Below, piece by piece: positions 26,799 through 36,581 of a stretch of DNA of 64,000 nt. The stretch's first letter is position 1. The number at the start of each line of letters is the position of its first letter. Source of the stretch: Sphingobacteriaceae bacterium (GTDB lineage: Bacteria > Bacteroidota > Bacteroidia > B-17B0 > Aurantibacillaceae). The notes below the pieces were generated by a model that was given only the letters and a program-made list of their open reading frames with translations, did no database searches and was not told where the DNA came from. The stretch spans positions 682,001 through 746,000 of the forward strand of contig JADJXI010000004.1 in the NCBI GenBank assembly GCA_016715905.1, written 5' to 3'. Both the position numbers and the translations under genes were made by a program.

Positions 26799-28801
26799 GA
26801 CAATTGTATACCAATTAACGAAATATCATCAGTTTGTTCAAATCCTTTTTTCCACAAGATTAGCTTTTGTTCAATTTCCGTTTTTTGCTCGGGCATGCTC
26901 AGGTTCACGGTTTCCGTTATCCATTGCTTAAACAACTTTGATTTTACTTTTTTACCTGCTTGCAAATCTTGCGCAGGTTTATCTTCTAAATTACCAAACT
27001 GATCAATAATTCCATCAGAAAACAGATACAATTTCATGCCCTTTTGAATAGCGATGATTTGTTCACTGTATTTTTCGTTTTTTTCAAATAAACCAATAGG
27101 TTGTTTATTGGGTATTAACTCTGTTACGTTATTATTTGTAAAAATAAATGCCTTAGCATTTGCTCCGGCATAAGTCAATTCATTTTCTTGAATTGAAATA
27201 ACTGACATATCCATTCCATCCCGCTGGCCATCTCCATCATTATGAAGATTTAATGCTTGTATAACATCATTTCTTAATTCATTTAAAATTAAAGCGGGTG
27301 AAAGTATGTTTTTCTCATTTACAATTTTATCCAACAAGGTCATTCCAATCATACTCATAAATGCACCGGGAACCCCGTGACCTGTACAATCCGCTAAAGC
27401 CAGAATGTGCCTGTTGTTTTTAAATGTGTACCAATAAAAATCACCACTTACTATATCACGTGGTTTATATAGTATAAAGGAATTGGGTAAACTTTTACGC
27501 AAAATATTTTCATTAATTAACAAAGCATTCTGAATTTTTTGAGCATAATTAATACTATCTGTAATATCACGATGTTTTTCTTCAATAATATTTTTTTGCT
27601 GTGATATTAATTCGTTTCTGCTTTTCAGCAATCGGTTATTTTTTTTGAAATTAAATACAAAAAACAGGGCGGTAAATAAAAACAGCATACTTAATACTAA
27701 ACCACCCAATTGTTTTTGTTTTTGTTTTTCGGATTTTTCTAATTCTAAATCTTTCTTTAACAACTCTGCTTGTTTTTCTCCCAAAGTGATATCAGATTCC
27801 AATTGGGAAACTTTATTTGACAACTCCTCACTATTTAATTTTTGACGTTCCTTATTAAACTTTTGAAGCCACTCATAAGCCATTTTATAATCTTGCTTTT
27901 TTAAATAAATTTCATTGTACGTCTGTAGAATTTCGATTTCTAATTTTTTAAAACCACGGCTTGTTGCAATTTTCATGGCAGAATCGGCTAAGTTTATAGC
28001 CTTGTTATAATTTCCTTTTTCTGCATAAAAAAAAGCCAGATTATTCAAAGAGCCGCCTATTCCCAATAAGTCGTTGGCCTTGATGCGATATTTTAAGCCC
28101 CGTTCAAAGTTCACTAAAGCAGAATCTTGGTGTTTATTCATGATATAAATTACACCTAAATTATTATAATCGTTACCAACATTAATGATATTGTTTTTTT
28201 CCAGGTCGAATCGTAATGCCCTGATAAAATATTCAAAAGCTATTTCCTTGTCACCTTTCCCTGCATAGGCAATGCCCAAATTATTATACACGCTGGCAGA
28301 ATTATCATTCACTTTATTTTGCTTAATAAGTTCCAATTGTTTCGTGTGAAAATGAATGGCTTTATTAAAATTATCTTGCGAATTAGCAATTAAACCTAAC
28401 TCACTGTAAATATTGTATTCTATCTGATAATTTTTTTCCTGAATGGCCCGATTCAAAACCAGATTGCAATAATGTATGGAAGAGTCAATTTGCCCTATGC
28501 CTCTAAAAATTTGTGCTTTTAAATGCATAATATCAAATGGATAATTTATATATCCTTGCTTTTGCCAAAAAATCAAAGACTGATTAATAAACTGCAATGC
28601 TTTTTTAGGGTTTTCATTTTCATACAATTTTGACAATAAGAAATAAGTTCTACCTCTAACTGAATCATGTTTTTGATCATTTCTTGTAATCTCAAAAAGC
28701 GAATCCTTGTTAAGTTGAAGATAATGTTGAGCTGATAATTGACTTATCAATATGCTAAAAAAAAGAAATATAAAAATTTTACTCCTCAATGTGATATTCA
28801 T
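26795..28801 (-). CDS. TPR sensor with SpoIIE (PP2C-like) phosphatase domain
   Basis: I chose the ATG at 28801 (669 residues), giving a signal-anchor MNITLRSKIFIFLFFSILISQLSAQ. Residues ~30-330 carry at least six tetratricopeptide repeats (ASVYNNLGIAYAGKGDKEIAFEYFIRALRF, NDYNNLGVIYIMNKHQDSALVNFERGL). After a coiled coil and one transmembrane helix (LGGLVLSMLFLFTALFFVFNF) comes the linker IIEEKHRDITDSINYAKKIQNALL and a SpoIIE domain with SGDFYW, LADCTGHGVPGAFMSMIGMTLLDKI, NDGDGQRDGMDMSVI and YLFSDGIIDQFG. It probably dephosphorylates an anti-anti-sigma-type protein in response to a periplasmic signal. It overlaps the sigma-54 activator by 23 bases and lptE by four. Confidence 0.9.
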   Translation of the reverse strand: MNITLRSKIFIFLFFSILISQLSAQHYLQLNKDSLFEITRNDQKHDSVRGRTYFLLSKLYENENPKKALQFINQSLIFWQKQGYINYPFDIMHLKAQIFRGIGQIDSSIHYCNLVLNRAIQEKNYQIEYNIYSELGLIANSQDNFNKAIHFHTKQLELIKQNKVNDNSASVYNNLGIAYAGKGDKEIAFEYFIRALRFDLEKNNIINVGNDYNNLGVIYIMNKHQDSALVNFERGLKYRIKANDLLGIGGSLNNLAFFYAEKGNYNKAINLADSAMKIATSRGFKKLEIEILQTYNEIYLKKQDYKMAYEWLQKFNKERQKLNSEELSNKVSQLESDITLGEKQAELLKKDLELEKSEKQKQKQLGGLVLSMLFLFTALFFVFNFKKNNRLLKSRNELISQQKNIIEEKHRDITDSINYAQKIQNALLINENILRKSLPNSFILYKPRDIVSGDFYWYTFKNNRHILALADCTGHGVPGAFMSMIGMTLLDKIVNEKNILSPALILNELRNDVIQALNLHNDGDGQRDGMDMSVISIQENELTYAGANAKAFIFTNNNVTELIPNKQPIGLFEKNEKYSEQIIAIQKGMKLYLFSDGIIDQFGNLEDKPAQDLQAGKKVKSKLFKQWITETVNLSMPEQKTEIEQKLILWKKGFEQTDDISLIGIQLS

Positions 28802-30002
28802 TAATTTTTCGATACAAGGTTCGCTCACTAATTCCTAGTTCCTTGGCAGCATATTTACGTTTACCTTTATGTTTAACTAAAGCCTTCTTAATCATATCTA
28901 TTTCCTTGTCCTGAAGCGATAAGGTTTCCTCCACTTCAATGGTATGTGTATCTGTATTTCCTTTCGGTAAGGCGGTATGTAAATTGAGTGGTGACAAAGC
29001 ATCTTTTTGATTTGAACCATATAAGCGATTGGCAATTTGTATATCCTCTGCATCTATAGCTCCGCTGTTTCCGGTAGCTGCAGAAACTAAATCATAAACC
29101 ACTTTTTTAATTTCATTCAACTCTGCCCTCATATCTCTAACTACTTTAAATATGAGTTCACGATCCGTGCCCTGCAAACCGGAATGATCTGAACCGAGTA
29201 CAGAAGGTACATTATTTGAATTATACTGAGGTAAATACTTTAAAAGAATTTCGGCATTAACTTCTCTGTTTTTTTCAATAATTGAAACTTGCTCAGCAAT
29301 ATTTTTTAATTGGCGGATGTTACCCGGCCAAAAATAATTCACTAAAACATTTTCAGCATCTTCCGTTAAGCGTACAACGGGCATACGATATTTTGTAGCA
29401 AAATCATTCGCAAATTTCCGAAACAATAAATGTATATCCTCTTTACGTTCACGTAATGGAGGTAAATAAATAGGAACCGTATTTAAGCGGTAATATAAAT
29501 CGGCTCTAAATTTCTCTCTTTCTAGTGCCTGATAAAAATTAATATTGGTGGCTGCTACAACTCTTACATCCGTTTTTTGAACCTTACTGCTTCCAACTTT
29601 TAAATATTCACCACTTTCAAGTACACGCAATAAACGGGCTTGTGTGGCCAAAGGCAACTCCCCTACTTCATCTAAAAAAATAGTACCTCCGTTAGCTACT
29701 TCAAAATAGCCTTTCCTGGCTTCAGTAGCCCCTGTAAAGGCTCCTTTTTCATGGCCGAACAATTCACTGTCTATTGTTCCTTCGGGTATTGCACCGCAAT
29801 TTACAGCTATATATGGGCCATGTTTACGAGCACTATATTGATGAATAATTTGTGGGAACACTTCCTTTCCGGTTCCGCTCTCGCCATTAATAACCACATT
29901 CAAATCTGTTGGCGCAACCTGCCTGGCAATTTCTACCGATCGGTCGAGTAATGGATTGCTACCGATTATTCCGAATTTTTGTTTAATTTCCTGATTACTC
30001 AT
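28779..30002 (-). CDS. Sigma-54-dependent transcriptional activator, no input domain
   Basis: A protein of 407 residues. The AAA+ domain starts almost at the N-terminus (FGIIGSNPLLDRSVEIARQVAP). Walker A is GESGTGKE, the sigma-54 contact loop GAFTGA is intact (HEKGAFTGATEARKGYF), Walker B is GGTIFLDEVGELP, and the second region of homology ends LPPLRERKEDI. A Fis-type HTH closes the protein (KRKYAAKELGISERTLYRKINEYHIEE). No receiver or PAS domain is present, so control must come from expression or partners. It follows miaB and overlaps the SpoIIE gene. Confidence 0.93.
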   Translation of the reverse strand: MSNQEIKQKFGIIGSNPLLDRSVEIARQVAPTDLNVVINGESGTGKEVFPQIIHQYSARKHGPYIAVNCGAIPEGTIDSELFGHEKGAFTGATEARKGYFEVANGGTIFLDEVGELPLATQARLLRVLESGEYLKVGSSKVQKTDVRVVAATNINFYQALEREKFRADLYYRLNTVPIYLPPLRERKEDIHLLFRKFANDFATKYRMPVVRLTEDAENVLVNYFWPGNIRQLKNIAEQVSIIEKNREVNAEILLKYLPQYNSNNVPSVLGSDHSGLQGTDRELIFKVVRDMRAELNEIKKVVYDLVSAATGNSGAIDAEDIQIANRLYGSNQKDALSPLNLHTALPKGNTDTHTIEVEETLSLQDKEIDMIKKALVKHKGKRKYAAKELGISERTLYRKINEYHIEE

Positions 30003-30036
30003 ACGCTTGAATTATTTCGAGTTAGTTGAGATAAAC

Positions 30037-31479
30037 TTATTCTGCTAATGAAACTACATGTCCAATCATGGTGGTAGTAGTACAAGAAGTAACCAAAACA
30101 TTCACATAATCTCCCTTTTTGAAATTTTCTGTTGGAAAAACCACTACTGCATTTTGGGAGTTTCTGCCCATGAACATACTTTCACTCTTTTTAGAAAATC
30201 CTTCTATTAAAACTTTATGTATTTTATTTAAACCTTTAGCAACACCAATTGCACTGTTCTTGTGTTGCAAACTCATTACTTCGTTGTGTCTCTTATTTTT
30301 AATCTCTTCGCTCACATCATCTTTATACTTCCGTTCTGCCAAAGTTTTTGGTCGTTCACTATACATAAACATATAAGCAAAATCAAATTTTACTTCTTCC
30401 ATCAAACTTAAAGTTTGGGCATGATCTTCATCTGTTTCACTGCAAAATCCGGTGATAATATCTGTACTAATTCCACACTCGGGTATTACTTTTCGTATGG
30501 CATTTATTCTTTCTAAATACCATTCGCGGGTGTAACCCCTGTTCATCAACTCCAATATTCGGCTGCTTCCACTCTGCACCGGCAAATGAATGTAATCGCA
30601 AATATTTTCATACTTAGCCATTACCTGTATTACATCATCGGTTAAATCTTTTGGATGCGAAGTTGAAAAACGAACTCTTAATTTAGGACTAAGCTGTGCA
30701 ACTTTTTCTAACAACTGCGCAAAGGTTACTGCTTCTTGCTTTTGTTGTTCGCTCAGGTTTGCCTTCTTTAATCCACCTCCGGTATAAATATAACTATCTA
30801 CATTTTGTCCCAACAAAGTCACTTCTTTATAACCGGCCTCCAATAATTGTCGGGCTTCTTTCAGAATGCTTTCAGGGTCTCTGCTTCTTTCTCTTCCTCG
30901 TGTAAATGGTACCACACAAAAACTACACATGTTATCACAACCTCGGGTTATACTAATAAAAGCGGTTACTCCATTACTATTTAATCGTACAGGTGTGAGG
31001 TCGGCATACGTTTCTTCTTTACTTAATATTACATTAACTGCTTTATGACCATCTTCGGCTTGTAAAATTAATCCGGGTAAATCGCGATAGGCATCCGGAC
31101 CAACCACTATATCAACTAATTTTTCCTCTTCTAAGAATTGATGTTTTAGGCGCTCGGCCATACATCCCAAAACTCCAACAATGGCATATGGATTTCTTTT
31201 CTTCACCCGTTTAAAATCATTGAGTCGGTTTCTAACCCTTTGTTCAGCATTATCTCGAATAGAACAGGTATTCACAAAAATCACATCCGCTTCTTCAAAA
31301 TTAGTAGTGGTTGAAAAACCGTTTTCACTTAATATAGAAGCAACAATTTCACTATCGCTGAAATTCATTTGACAGCCGTAACTTTCTAAAAAAAGTTTTT
31401 TATTGTTTATTGGACTAACAGACGATGAAAAAGGCTCTCCTTGTCGCCCTTCATCAATTATTTTTATCTCAGAACTCAT
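30037..31479 (-). CDS. miaB: tRNA-2-methylthio-N6-dimethylallyladenosine synthase MiaB
   Basis: A protein of 480 residues adding a methylthio group at A37 of tRNAs reading UNN codons. The N-terminal UPF0004 domain has FLESYGCQMNFSDSE, NTCSIRDNAEQRV and GVLGCMAERL, which bind the auxiliary cluster. The radical-SAM motif is ITRGCDNMCSFCVVPFTRGRERSR, followed by EVTLLGQNVDSY and HLPVQSGSSRILELMNRGY; a TRAM domain ends the protein. It is first in the operon running to secG. A 34-base gap separates it from the sigma-54 activator. Confidence 0.96.
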   Translation of the reverse strand: MSSEIKIIDEGRQGEPFSSSVSPINNKKLFLESYGCQMNFSDSEIVASILSENGFSTTTNFEEADVIFVNTCSIRDNAEQRVRNRLNDFKRVKKRNPYAIVGVLGCMAERLKHQFLEEEKLVDIVVGPDAYRDLPGLILQAEDGHKAVNVILSKEETYADLTPVRLNSNGVTAFISITRGCDNMCSFCVVPFTRGRERSRDPESILKEARQLLEAGYKEVTLLGQNVDSYIYTGGGLKKANLSEQQKQEAVTFAQLLEKVAQLSPKLRVRFSTSHPKDLTDDVIQVMAKYENICDYIHLPVQSGSSRILELMNRGYTREWYLERINAIRKVIPECGISTDIITGFCSETDEDHAQTLSLMEEVKFDFAYMFMYSERPKTLAERKYKDDVSEEIKNKRHNEVMSLQHKNSAIGVAKGLNKIHKVLIEGFSKKSESMFMGRNSQNAVVVFPTENFKKGDYVNVLVTSCTTTTMIGHVVSLAE

Positions 31480-31577
31480 TTATGGGACTCTAAAATTACC
31501 AATAATAATGACAAATTGACAGTTTTTAACAAAAATAGGGCCTGTTTATCGAATATTTATAACCAATGAGCCATTAA

Positions 31578-31610
31578 TTTGGAAGTTGTGCTAATATTTA
31601 TTTTTCTTTG
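31578..31610 (+). promoter_or_regulatory. Possible topA promoter
   Basis: TTTG (31578-31581), a 21-base spacer and TTTCTTTG (31603-31610), one mismatch from the Bacteroidota -7 element TAnnTTTG. The topA start lies 84 bases downstream. Confidence 0.4.
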
Positions 31611-31693
31611 CACCCTGTAAAAAATTACGGTCAACTATCGCCAACGGGTCAATTTGAGCGATTTTTGTTAATTATTTGAACTGACATATATAT

Positions 31694-34192
31694 ATGAGTA
31701 AAAATCTTGTAATCGTTGAGTCACCTGCAAAAGCAAAAACAATTGAAGGATTTTTAGGGAAAGATTTTACGGTGAAGTCGAGTTTCGGGCACGTGAGAGA
31801 CTTAGTGAAGAAGGGATACGGAATAGATATAGAAAAAAACTTCACGCCAACATACGAAGTACAACCTGAAAAGGAAAAAGTAATTGCCGAATTAAAAAAA
31901 TTAAGCAAGGGAGCCGATATGGTTTGGTTAGCGTCCGATGAGGACCGTGAGGGAGAAGCAATAAGTTGGCATTTATTTGAAACATTGGGCTTAGATAAGA
32001 AAAAAACTAAGCGTATAGTATTTCATGAAATTACCAAACCTGCAATAGAAAAAGCAATTAAGAATCCGAGGGAAATTGATATCAATTTGGTTAACGCTCA
32101 ACAAGCTCGCCGTATTTTAGACAGATTAGTAGGCTTTGAATTATCACCCATCTTATGGAAAAAAGTTCGTCCGAGTTTATCAGCAGGAAGAGTACAATCG
32201 GTTGCTGTGCGATTAATAGTTGAACGTGAACGAGAAATACAAAGTTTTGTACCTACCAGCGCATTTAAAGTAGCTGCTATATTTCAAGTTGAAAACAGTA
32301 GTGTTAAAGCAGAATTAGATAAACGCTTTAAAACAGATAAAGAAGCTGAAGAGTTTTTAAATAAATGTAAATCGGCTATTTATGAAATTGTAAGTTTAGA
32401 GACTAAACCTGCGAAAAGAACACCGGCTGCTCCTTTTACTACCTCTACCTTGCAACAGGAAGCTGCTCGTAAATTAGGCTTTAGTGTGGCGCAAACCATG
32501 ATGGTTGCTCAACGACTTTATGAAGCGGGAAAAATCACTTACATGAGAACTGACTCTGTGAATTTATCTGAAACGGCAATCAATCAGGCAAAAGATGCAA
32601 TCACAAAGGACTACGGAAATAAATATTATCAGTTTCGTCAATTTAAAAATAAAAGTAAGGGTGCACAAGAAGCACACGAAGCTATCAGGCCTACCTATAT
32701 TAATGTACAAGAAATTGAAGGAGAGCGCAACGAACAAAGGCTTTATGATTTAATTTGGAAACGAACTATTGCCAGCCAGATGGCAGATGCCGAATTGGAG
32801 AAAACAACTGCAAAAATTGGGATAAGTACCAGTAATGAAGTATTTGTTGCACAAGGTGAAGTATTAAAATTTGACGGATTTTTAAAAGTTTATATTGAAG
32901 GTACGGATGAAGAAAATGACGAGGAGAATTCGTCTATGCTTCCACCAATGAAAGAAGGCAATAAATTAAAAGTAAAAGAAATTAATGCCACCCAGCGTTT
33001 CACTCATCACCCTCCAAGATATACGGAAGCCAGTTTGGTAAAAAAATTGGAAGAGTTGGGAATTGGCCGACCAAGTACTTATGCCCCTACAATTAGCACC
33101 GTTCAAAAAAGAAATTACGTTGAAAAAGTAGATAAAGAAGGTAAACCTAGAAACTATACTTATTTAATATTAGAAGGCGATAAAATAGCCAAAGAAATAA
33201 AAACGGAGAATACCGGAGCTGAAAAATCAAAACTTTTTCCAACGGATATTGGAATGGTTGTTAACGATTTTCTATTTCAATACTTCCCCGATATATTAGA
33301 TTTTCATTTTACCGCAAAGGTGGAAGAAGAATTTGATGAAATTGCCGATGGTAAATTGGAATGGACCAAAATGCTGAAGGAATTTTACAAACCATTTCAT
33401 AAAAATGTAGAAAAAACAATAGATAAAAGTGAAAGAGCAAGTGGAGAAAGACTTTTAGGGAAAGATCCGGTAAGTAAAAAAGATATAATAGTGCGCATTG
33501 GGCGTTTTGGACCCTTGGCTCAAATTGGCGTAGCCGATGAGCAAACCGGTGAGAAGCCAAAATTCGCTGCATTAAGAAAAGACCAAAGAATGGAAACTAT
33601 TACTTTGGATGAGGCTTTACTTTTATTTAAAATGCCCAGAATAACGGGTGAATTTGAAGGGAAAGAAATGAAAGTTGGCATTGGAAGATTTGGCCCTTAT
33701 ATTGTACATAACAGTGTATTTACCAGCTTAGGAAAAGAAGATGATCCTTACACTGTGGAAGCTGATAGATGCATAGAATTAATATTAGCCAAGCGTAAAA
33801 AAGATGCTGAAAAATTAATTAAATCGTTTGACGAAAATCCGGATTTAAAAATAGTAAATGGTCGTTGGGGTCCGTTTATTTCCATGAATCGTGAAAATTT
33901 TAGAATACCAAAAGGTACTGAACCATCCAAACTTTCATTTGCCGACGTGGTACAAATCATTGGCGGACAAGATAAATACGAAGCGGTAATTGAAAATTCA
34001 AAATTTAAAGCCGGAAAATCAAAAGGTAAAAAAACAGCGAAGTCAAAAAGCGTAGCGAAGTCAACCGCTAAAGTTGCTGCTCCAAAAAAAACCGTTAAAA
34101 AAGTTGCCGCAAAAAAAACTGCGGTAAAAAAGAAAGCCGTTAAGAAAACAGCTGTGAAGAAAAAGGCGGCCAAAAAAGCAAAAAAGAAGTAA
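31694..34192 (+). CDS. topA: DNA topoisomerase I
   Basis: A type IA topoisomerase of 832 residues that relaxes negative supercoils. The TOPRIM domain is at the N-terminus (LVIVESPAKAKTIEGFLG, then ASDEDREGEAISWHLFE), the catalytic Tyr is in GKITYMRTDSVNLSETA, and SAGRVQSVAVRLIVERE and GIGRPSTYAPTISTVQKRNYV follow. Instead of C4 zinc fingers the C-terminus has repeated GRFGPLAQIG / GRFGPYIVHN / GRWGPFISMN motifs and ends in a Lys/Ala-rich tail (AKKTVKKVAAKKTAVKKK type) of about 60 residues, which may bind DNA like a histone tail. Confidence 0.96.
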   Translation: MSKNLVIVESPAKAKTIEGFLGKDFTVKSSFGHVRDLVKKGYGIDIEKNFTPTYEVQPEKEKVIAELKKLSKGADMVWLASDEDREGEAISWHLFETLGLDKKKTKRIVFHEITKPAIEKAIKNPREIDINLVNAQQARRILDRLVGFELSPILWKKVRPSLSAGRVQSVAVRLIVEREREIQSFVPTSAFKVAAIFQVENSSVKAELDKRFKTDKEAEEFLNKCKSAIYEIVSLETKPAKRTPAAPFTTSTLQQEAARKLGFSVAQTMMVAQRLYEAGKITYMRTDSVNLSETAINQAKDAITKDYGNKYYQFRQFKNKSKGAQEAHEAIRPTYINVQEIEGERNEQRLYDLIWKRTIASQMADAELEKTTAKIGISTSNEVFVAQGEVLKFDGFLKVYIEGTDEENDEENSSMLPPMKEGNKLKVKEINATQRFTHHPPRYTEASLVKKLEELGIGRPSTYAPTISTVQKRNYVEKVDKEGKPRNYTYLILEGDKIAKEIKTENTGAEKSKLFPTDIGMVVNDFLFQYFPDILDFHFTAKVEEEFDEIADGKLEWTKMLKEFYKPFHKNVEKTIDKSERASGERLLGKDPVSKKDIIVRIGRFGPLAQIGVADEQTGEKPKFAALRKDQRMETITLDEALLLFKMPRITGEFEGKEMKVGIGRFGPYIVHNSVFTSLGKEDDPYTVEADRCIELILAKRKKDAEKLIKSFDENPDLKIVNGRWGPFISMNRENFRIPKGTEPSKLSFADVVQIIGGQDKYEAVIENSKFKAGKSKGKKTAKSKSVAKSTAKVAAPKKTVKKVAAKKTAVKKKAVKKTAVKKKAAKKAKKK

Positions 34193-34250
34193 TTGCTTCT
34201 GCTTTTTCAAGTTTTTTAATCGTTCCCAATTTTGCGTACATTTAATTAAA

Positions 34251-36215
34251 ATGTCGGCTTATCTTATACTTCTAATCAAAGCTATTCTCGCTTTAGTATC
34301 ATTGGCATTTGCCAATTTTATGGTGGGTCGCAGCCTTTTATCTTTCTATAAAAGTAATGCCGCTAAAAATTACTATGAATATTTTTTCAAAAGCTCTTTA
34401 ACGGGAACGATCGCAATTGTAATAGTCATATCCCTTATCAAAACACAATTTAATTCCATTAACCTATTATTTTTACTCCTCATTATTTTTATTTTCATTG
34501 AAAAGAAAATTAAAAAAAATAATGAAAAACTTGTAAGCACACAAATTAAACCTCATTTAAAATCAAGAGATTTAATTACCCTACTTGTTTTTTTATCAAT
34601 AGCTTTTCTATGGAATTGCAGCGTTATATTTATTCCTTCTGAATTTCCAATTGCTGAAATTGAAAAAGATAGTTTTTATTATGCCGAAATTTCAAAATGC
34701 CTAATTCAAACCGGTAACGAAAATACATTTTTAACAGCAAATTTAATTGGAGACACTTATCATGCGGCAACACCTTACCATTATTTTGATCTCTGGATCA
34801 ATGGATTCATGGCAAAAGTTTTTAAAATAAATTACGCTGTTTCTTTACATCTCATTACTTATGCCTATTTTCTATTTTTATTTGCTATTGGAATAATATC
34901 CATGTTTGGTTCTTTTCAGAATAACAAAATAATTAATAGCATTTTAACCTTAGCTCTTTTATTTATCGGAGGTCTATTTATTTCGGAAAATATTTTTCAC
35001 TTGTTTCAGTACCAATCTCAAATGGAAGGAATGAATGAACGATTTGGCGGTAAACTGGCCATGATTTACGGTTTTGCACTGGCTAGTATGATGAGCTTTA
35101 AAGATCGAAATTACTCCTCCGGTTTATTCTATTTATTCTTATTGCCTATCCTGTCAATAAGTTTAGCCCCTGCAATTTATGGCGGAATTATCCTTTATTG
35201 CTCCATTTTATTTTTTAAGAATTCAGAAAAAAGAAGTGAAAGCATAAGGTATTTATTTTATGCAGCACTCCTTTTAACGGCTATTCAATTATTTTACGCA
35301 TTCAATAAAAACTCCCATTTAAATTACAGATTAGATAAACCACTTTTGAAATACACCGATTTTACTGAATTTAGTTTTTTTAGGCTCAAGTTTTTTTTAG
35401 TGGAATTTTTTCTGAAATCCTGGGCCCAACCTTTTTTATTTGCTTTAAATTATTTACCGTTTATTCTTTTAGCGGTTTACTATTATTTTATTTCCAAATC
35501 GGATAAAACCTATCGACATTTAGTGCATATTTTGATTTGTATTTGGGTATGCGGACTAACAGCATTTTCTACACTTTATTTATTGGATGATGCTCATCAA
35601 TTTTTCACCAACACGCACGTTTTAGCACATGTGTTATTTGCATTCACCTTTGTTTTACTTTACCAAAGAAAAGATGCATTTAAATTTATTTTATTGATAC
35701 CTTTTTTATTTGGTTTAATCTTCCGTATTTATTTAAGTTATCATTCGTTTAAAAAAGTTGATGTTTATGGCAATAAAGTAAGCGAGGAATACCTGATAAA
35801 AGTGAATCAGCAATTTGATTCTATTACTCAAATAACTCATGGAGGCGTGATGTATGATAAAATATTATATAATAACACTAGAATAACTTATCCCTTGGAG
35901 TTTTATTTATGTCCAACCATTCTTAACCCGCTTGTTTATACTCCTTTTAATTTAACTCCGGAAATCATAAATGAAAAATGGAATTTATATCAGTATGATA
36001 AGGCTATTACCAGAAGCCCGTTTGTGCTTTTTTGCAGATCAGAATCCCAAAAAAACAAAAGTGTGTTAGAGAATCAAATTGATTTTATTCAAAAATACAA
36101 TATTAAATATCTGATCATACCCACATCAGACACCCTTAAGTATGAAAAATATTTTCAAATTAAGCAGGAAATAAAAGATAAATTATCCGGGCAGAAAATA
36201 ATATTTTTAAATTAA
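34251..36215 (+). CDS. Large polytopic membrane protein, GT-C-like
   Basis: A protein of 654 residues with roughly 12 hydrophobic helices. After two or three N-terminal helices, a loop with EFPIAEIEKDSFYYAEISKCLIQTG and DTYHAATPYHYFDLWINGFMAKVF has the acidic and His-rich look of the first periplasmic loop of GT-C glycosyltransferases. The C-terminal ~120 residues are soluble (ITQITHGGVMYDKILYNNTRITYPLEF...). It could be a lipid-linked sugar transferase or a membrane protein of unknown role. It is encoded 58 bases after topA and 6 bases before the cupin gene. Confidence 0.6.
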   Translation: MSAYLILLIKAILALVSLAFANFMVGRSLLSFYKSNAAKNYYEYFFKSSLTGTIAIVIVISLIKTQFNSINLLFLLLIIFIFIEKKIKKNNEKLVSTQIKPHLKSRDLITLLVFLSIAFLWNCSVIFIPSEFPIAEIEKDSFYYAEISKCLIQTGNENTFLTANLIGDTYHAATPYHYFDLWINGFMAKVFKINYAVSLHLITYAYFLFLFAIGIISMFGSFQNNKIINSILTLALLFIGGLFISENIFHLFQYQSQMEGMNERFGGKLAMIYGFALASMMSFKDRNYSSGLFYLFLLPILSISLAPAIYGGIILYCSILFFKNSEKRSESIRYLFYAALLLTAIQLFYAFNKNSHLNYRLDKPLLKYTDFTEFSFFRLKFFLVEFFLKSWAQPFLFALNYLPFILLAVYYYFISKSDKTYRHLVHILICIWVCGLTAFSTLYLLDDAHQFFTNTHVLAHVLFAFTFVLLYQRKDAFKFILLIPFLFGLIFRIYLSYHSFKKVDVYGNKVSEEYLIKVNQQFDSITQITHGGVMYDKILYNNTRITYPLEFYLCPTILNPLVYTPFNLTPEIINEKWNLYQYDKAITRSPFVLFCRSESQKNKSVLENQIDFIQKYNIKYLIIPTSDTLKYEKYFQIKQEIKDKLSGQKIIFLN

Positions 36216-36221
36216 AAAAAA

Positions 36222-36581
36222 ATGGAAAAAGTAAACATAGGTGAAAAATTGAATTTATTTCATGAGCATTGGTCGCCTCATATTGTAGGCGAATTGAATG
36301 GGCAACACATCAAATTAGCCAAGTTAAAAGGTGAATTTGTATGGCACAAACATGATTTGGAAGACGAAATGTTTTTAGTATTGAAAGGTACATTAACCAT
36401 GCATTTAAGAGATAAAATAATTGTAATTAAAGAAAAAGAATTTATAATAATTCCCAAAGGTACTGAACACAAACCGGAAGCTATTGAAGAAGTTGAAGTA
36501 TTGTTGTTTGAACCTATATCTACCTTAAACACAGGCGATGTAAAAAACAATCTGACCAAATCAGATTTAAAGAAAATTTAA
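36222..36581 (+). CDS. Small cupin-domain protein
   Basis: A single-domain cupin of 119 residues. Motif 1 is VWHKHDLEDEMFLVLKGTLTMHLRD (His, His, Glu metal ligands) and motif 2 is IIPKGTEHKPEA (His ligand). Such small cupins bind a metal and are often sugar isomerases or mannose-6-phosphate isomerase-like proteins; the substrate cannot be told. It converges with the six-GAF phosphatase gene, sharing four bases at the stops. Confidence 0.85.
   Translation: MEKVNIGEKLNLFHEHWSPHIVGELNGQHIKLAKLKGEFVWHKHDLEDEMFLVLKGTLTMHLRDKIIVIKEKEFIIIPKGTEHKPEAIEEVEVLLFEPISTLNTGDVKNNLTKSDLKKI

Noticed and set aside
33748..34173. Long minus-strand frame (141 codons) opposite the topA 3' end
   Set aside because: It is the antisense of the Lys/Ala-rich tail of topA, giving a Phe/Ala-rich translation expected by chance.
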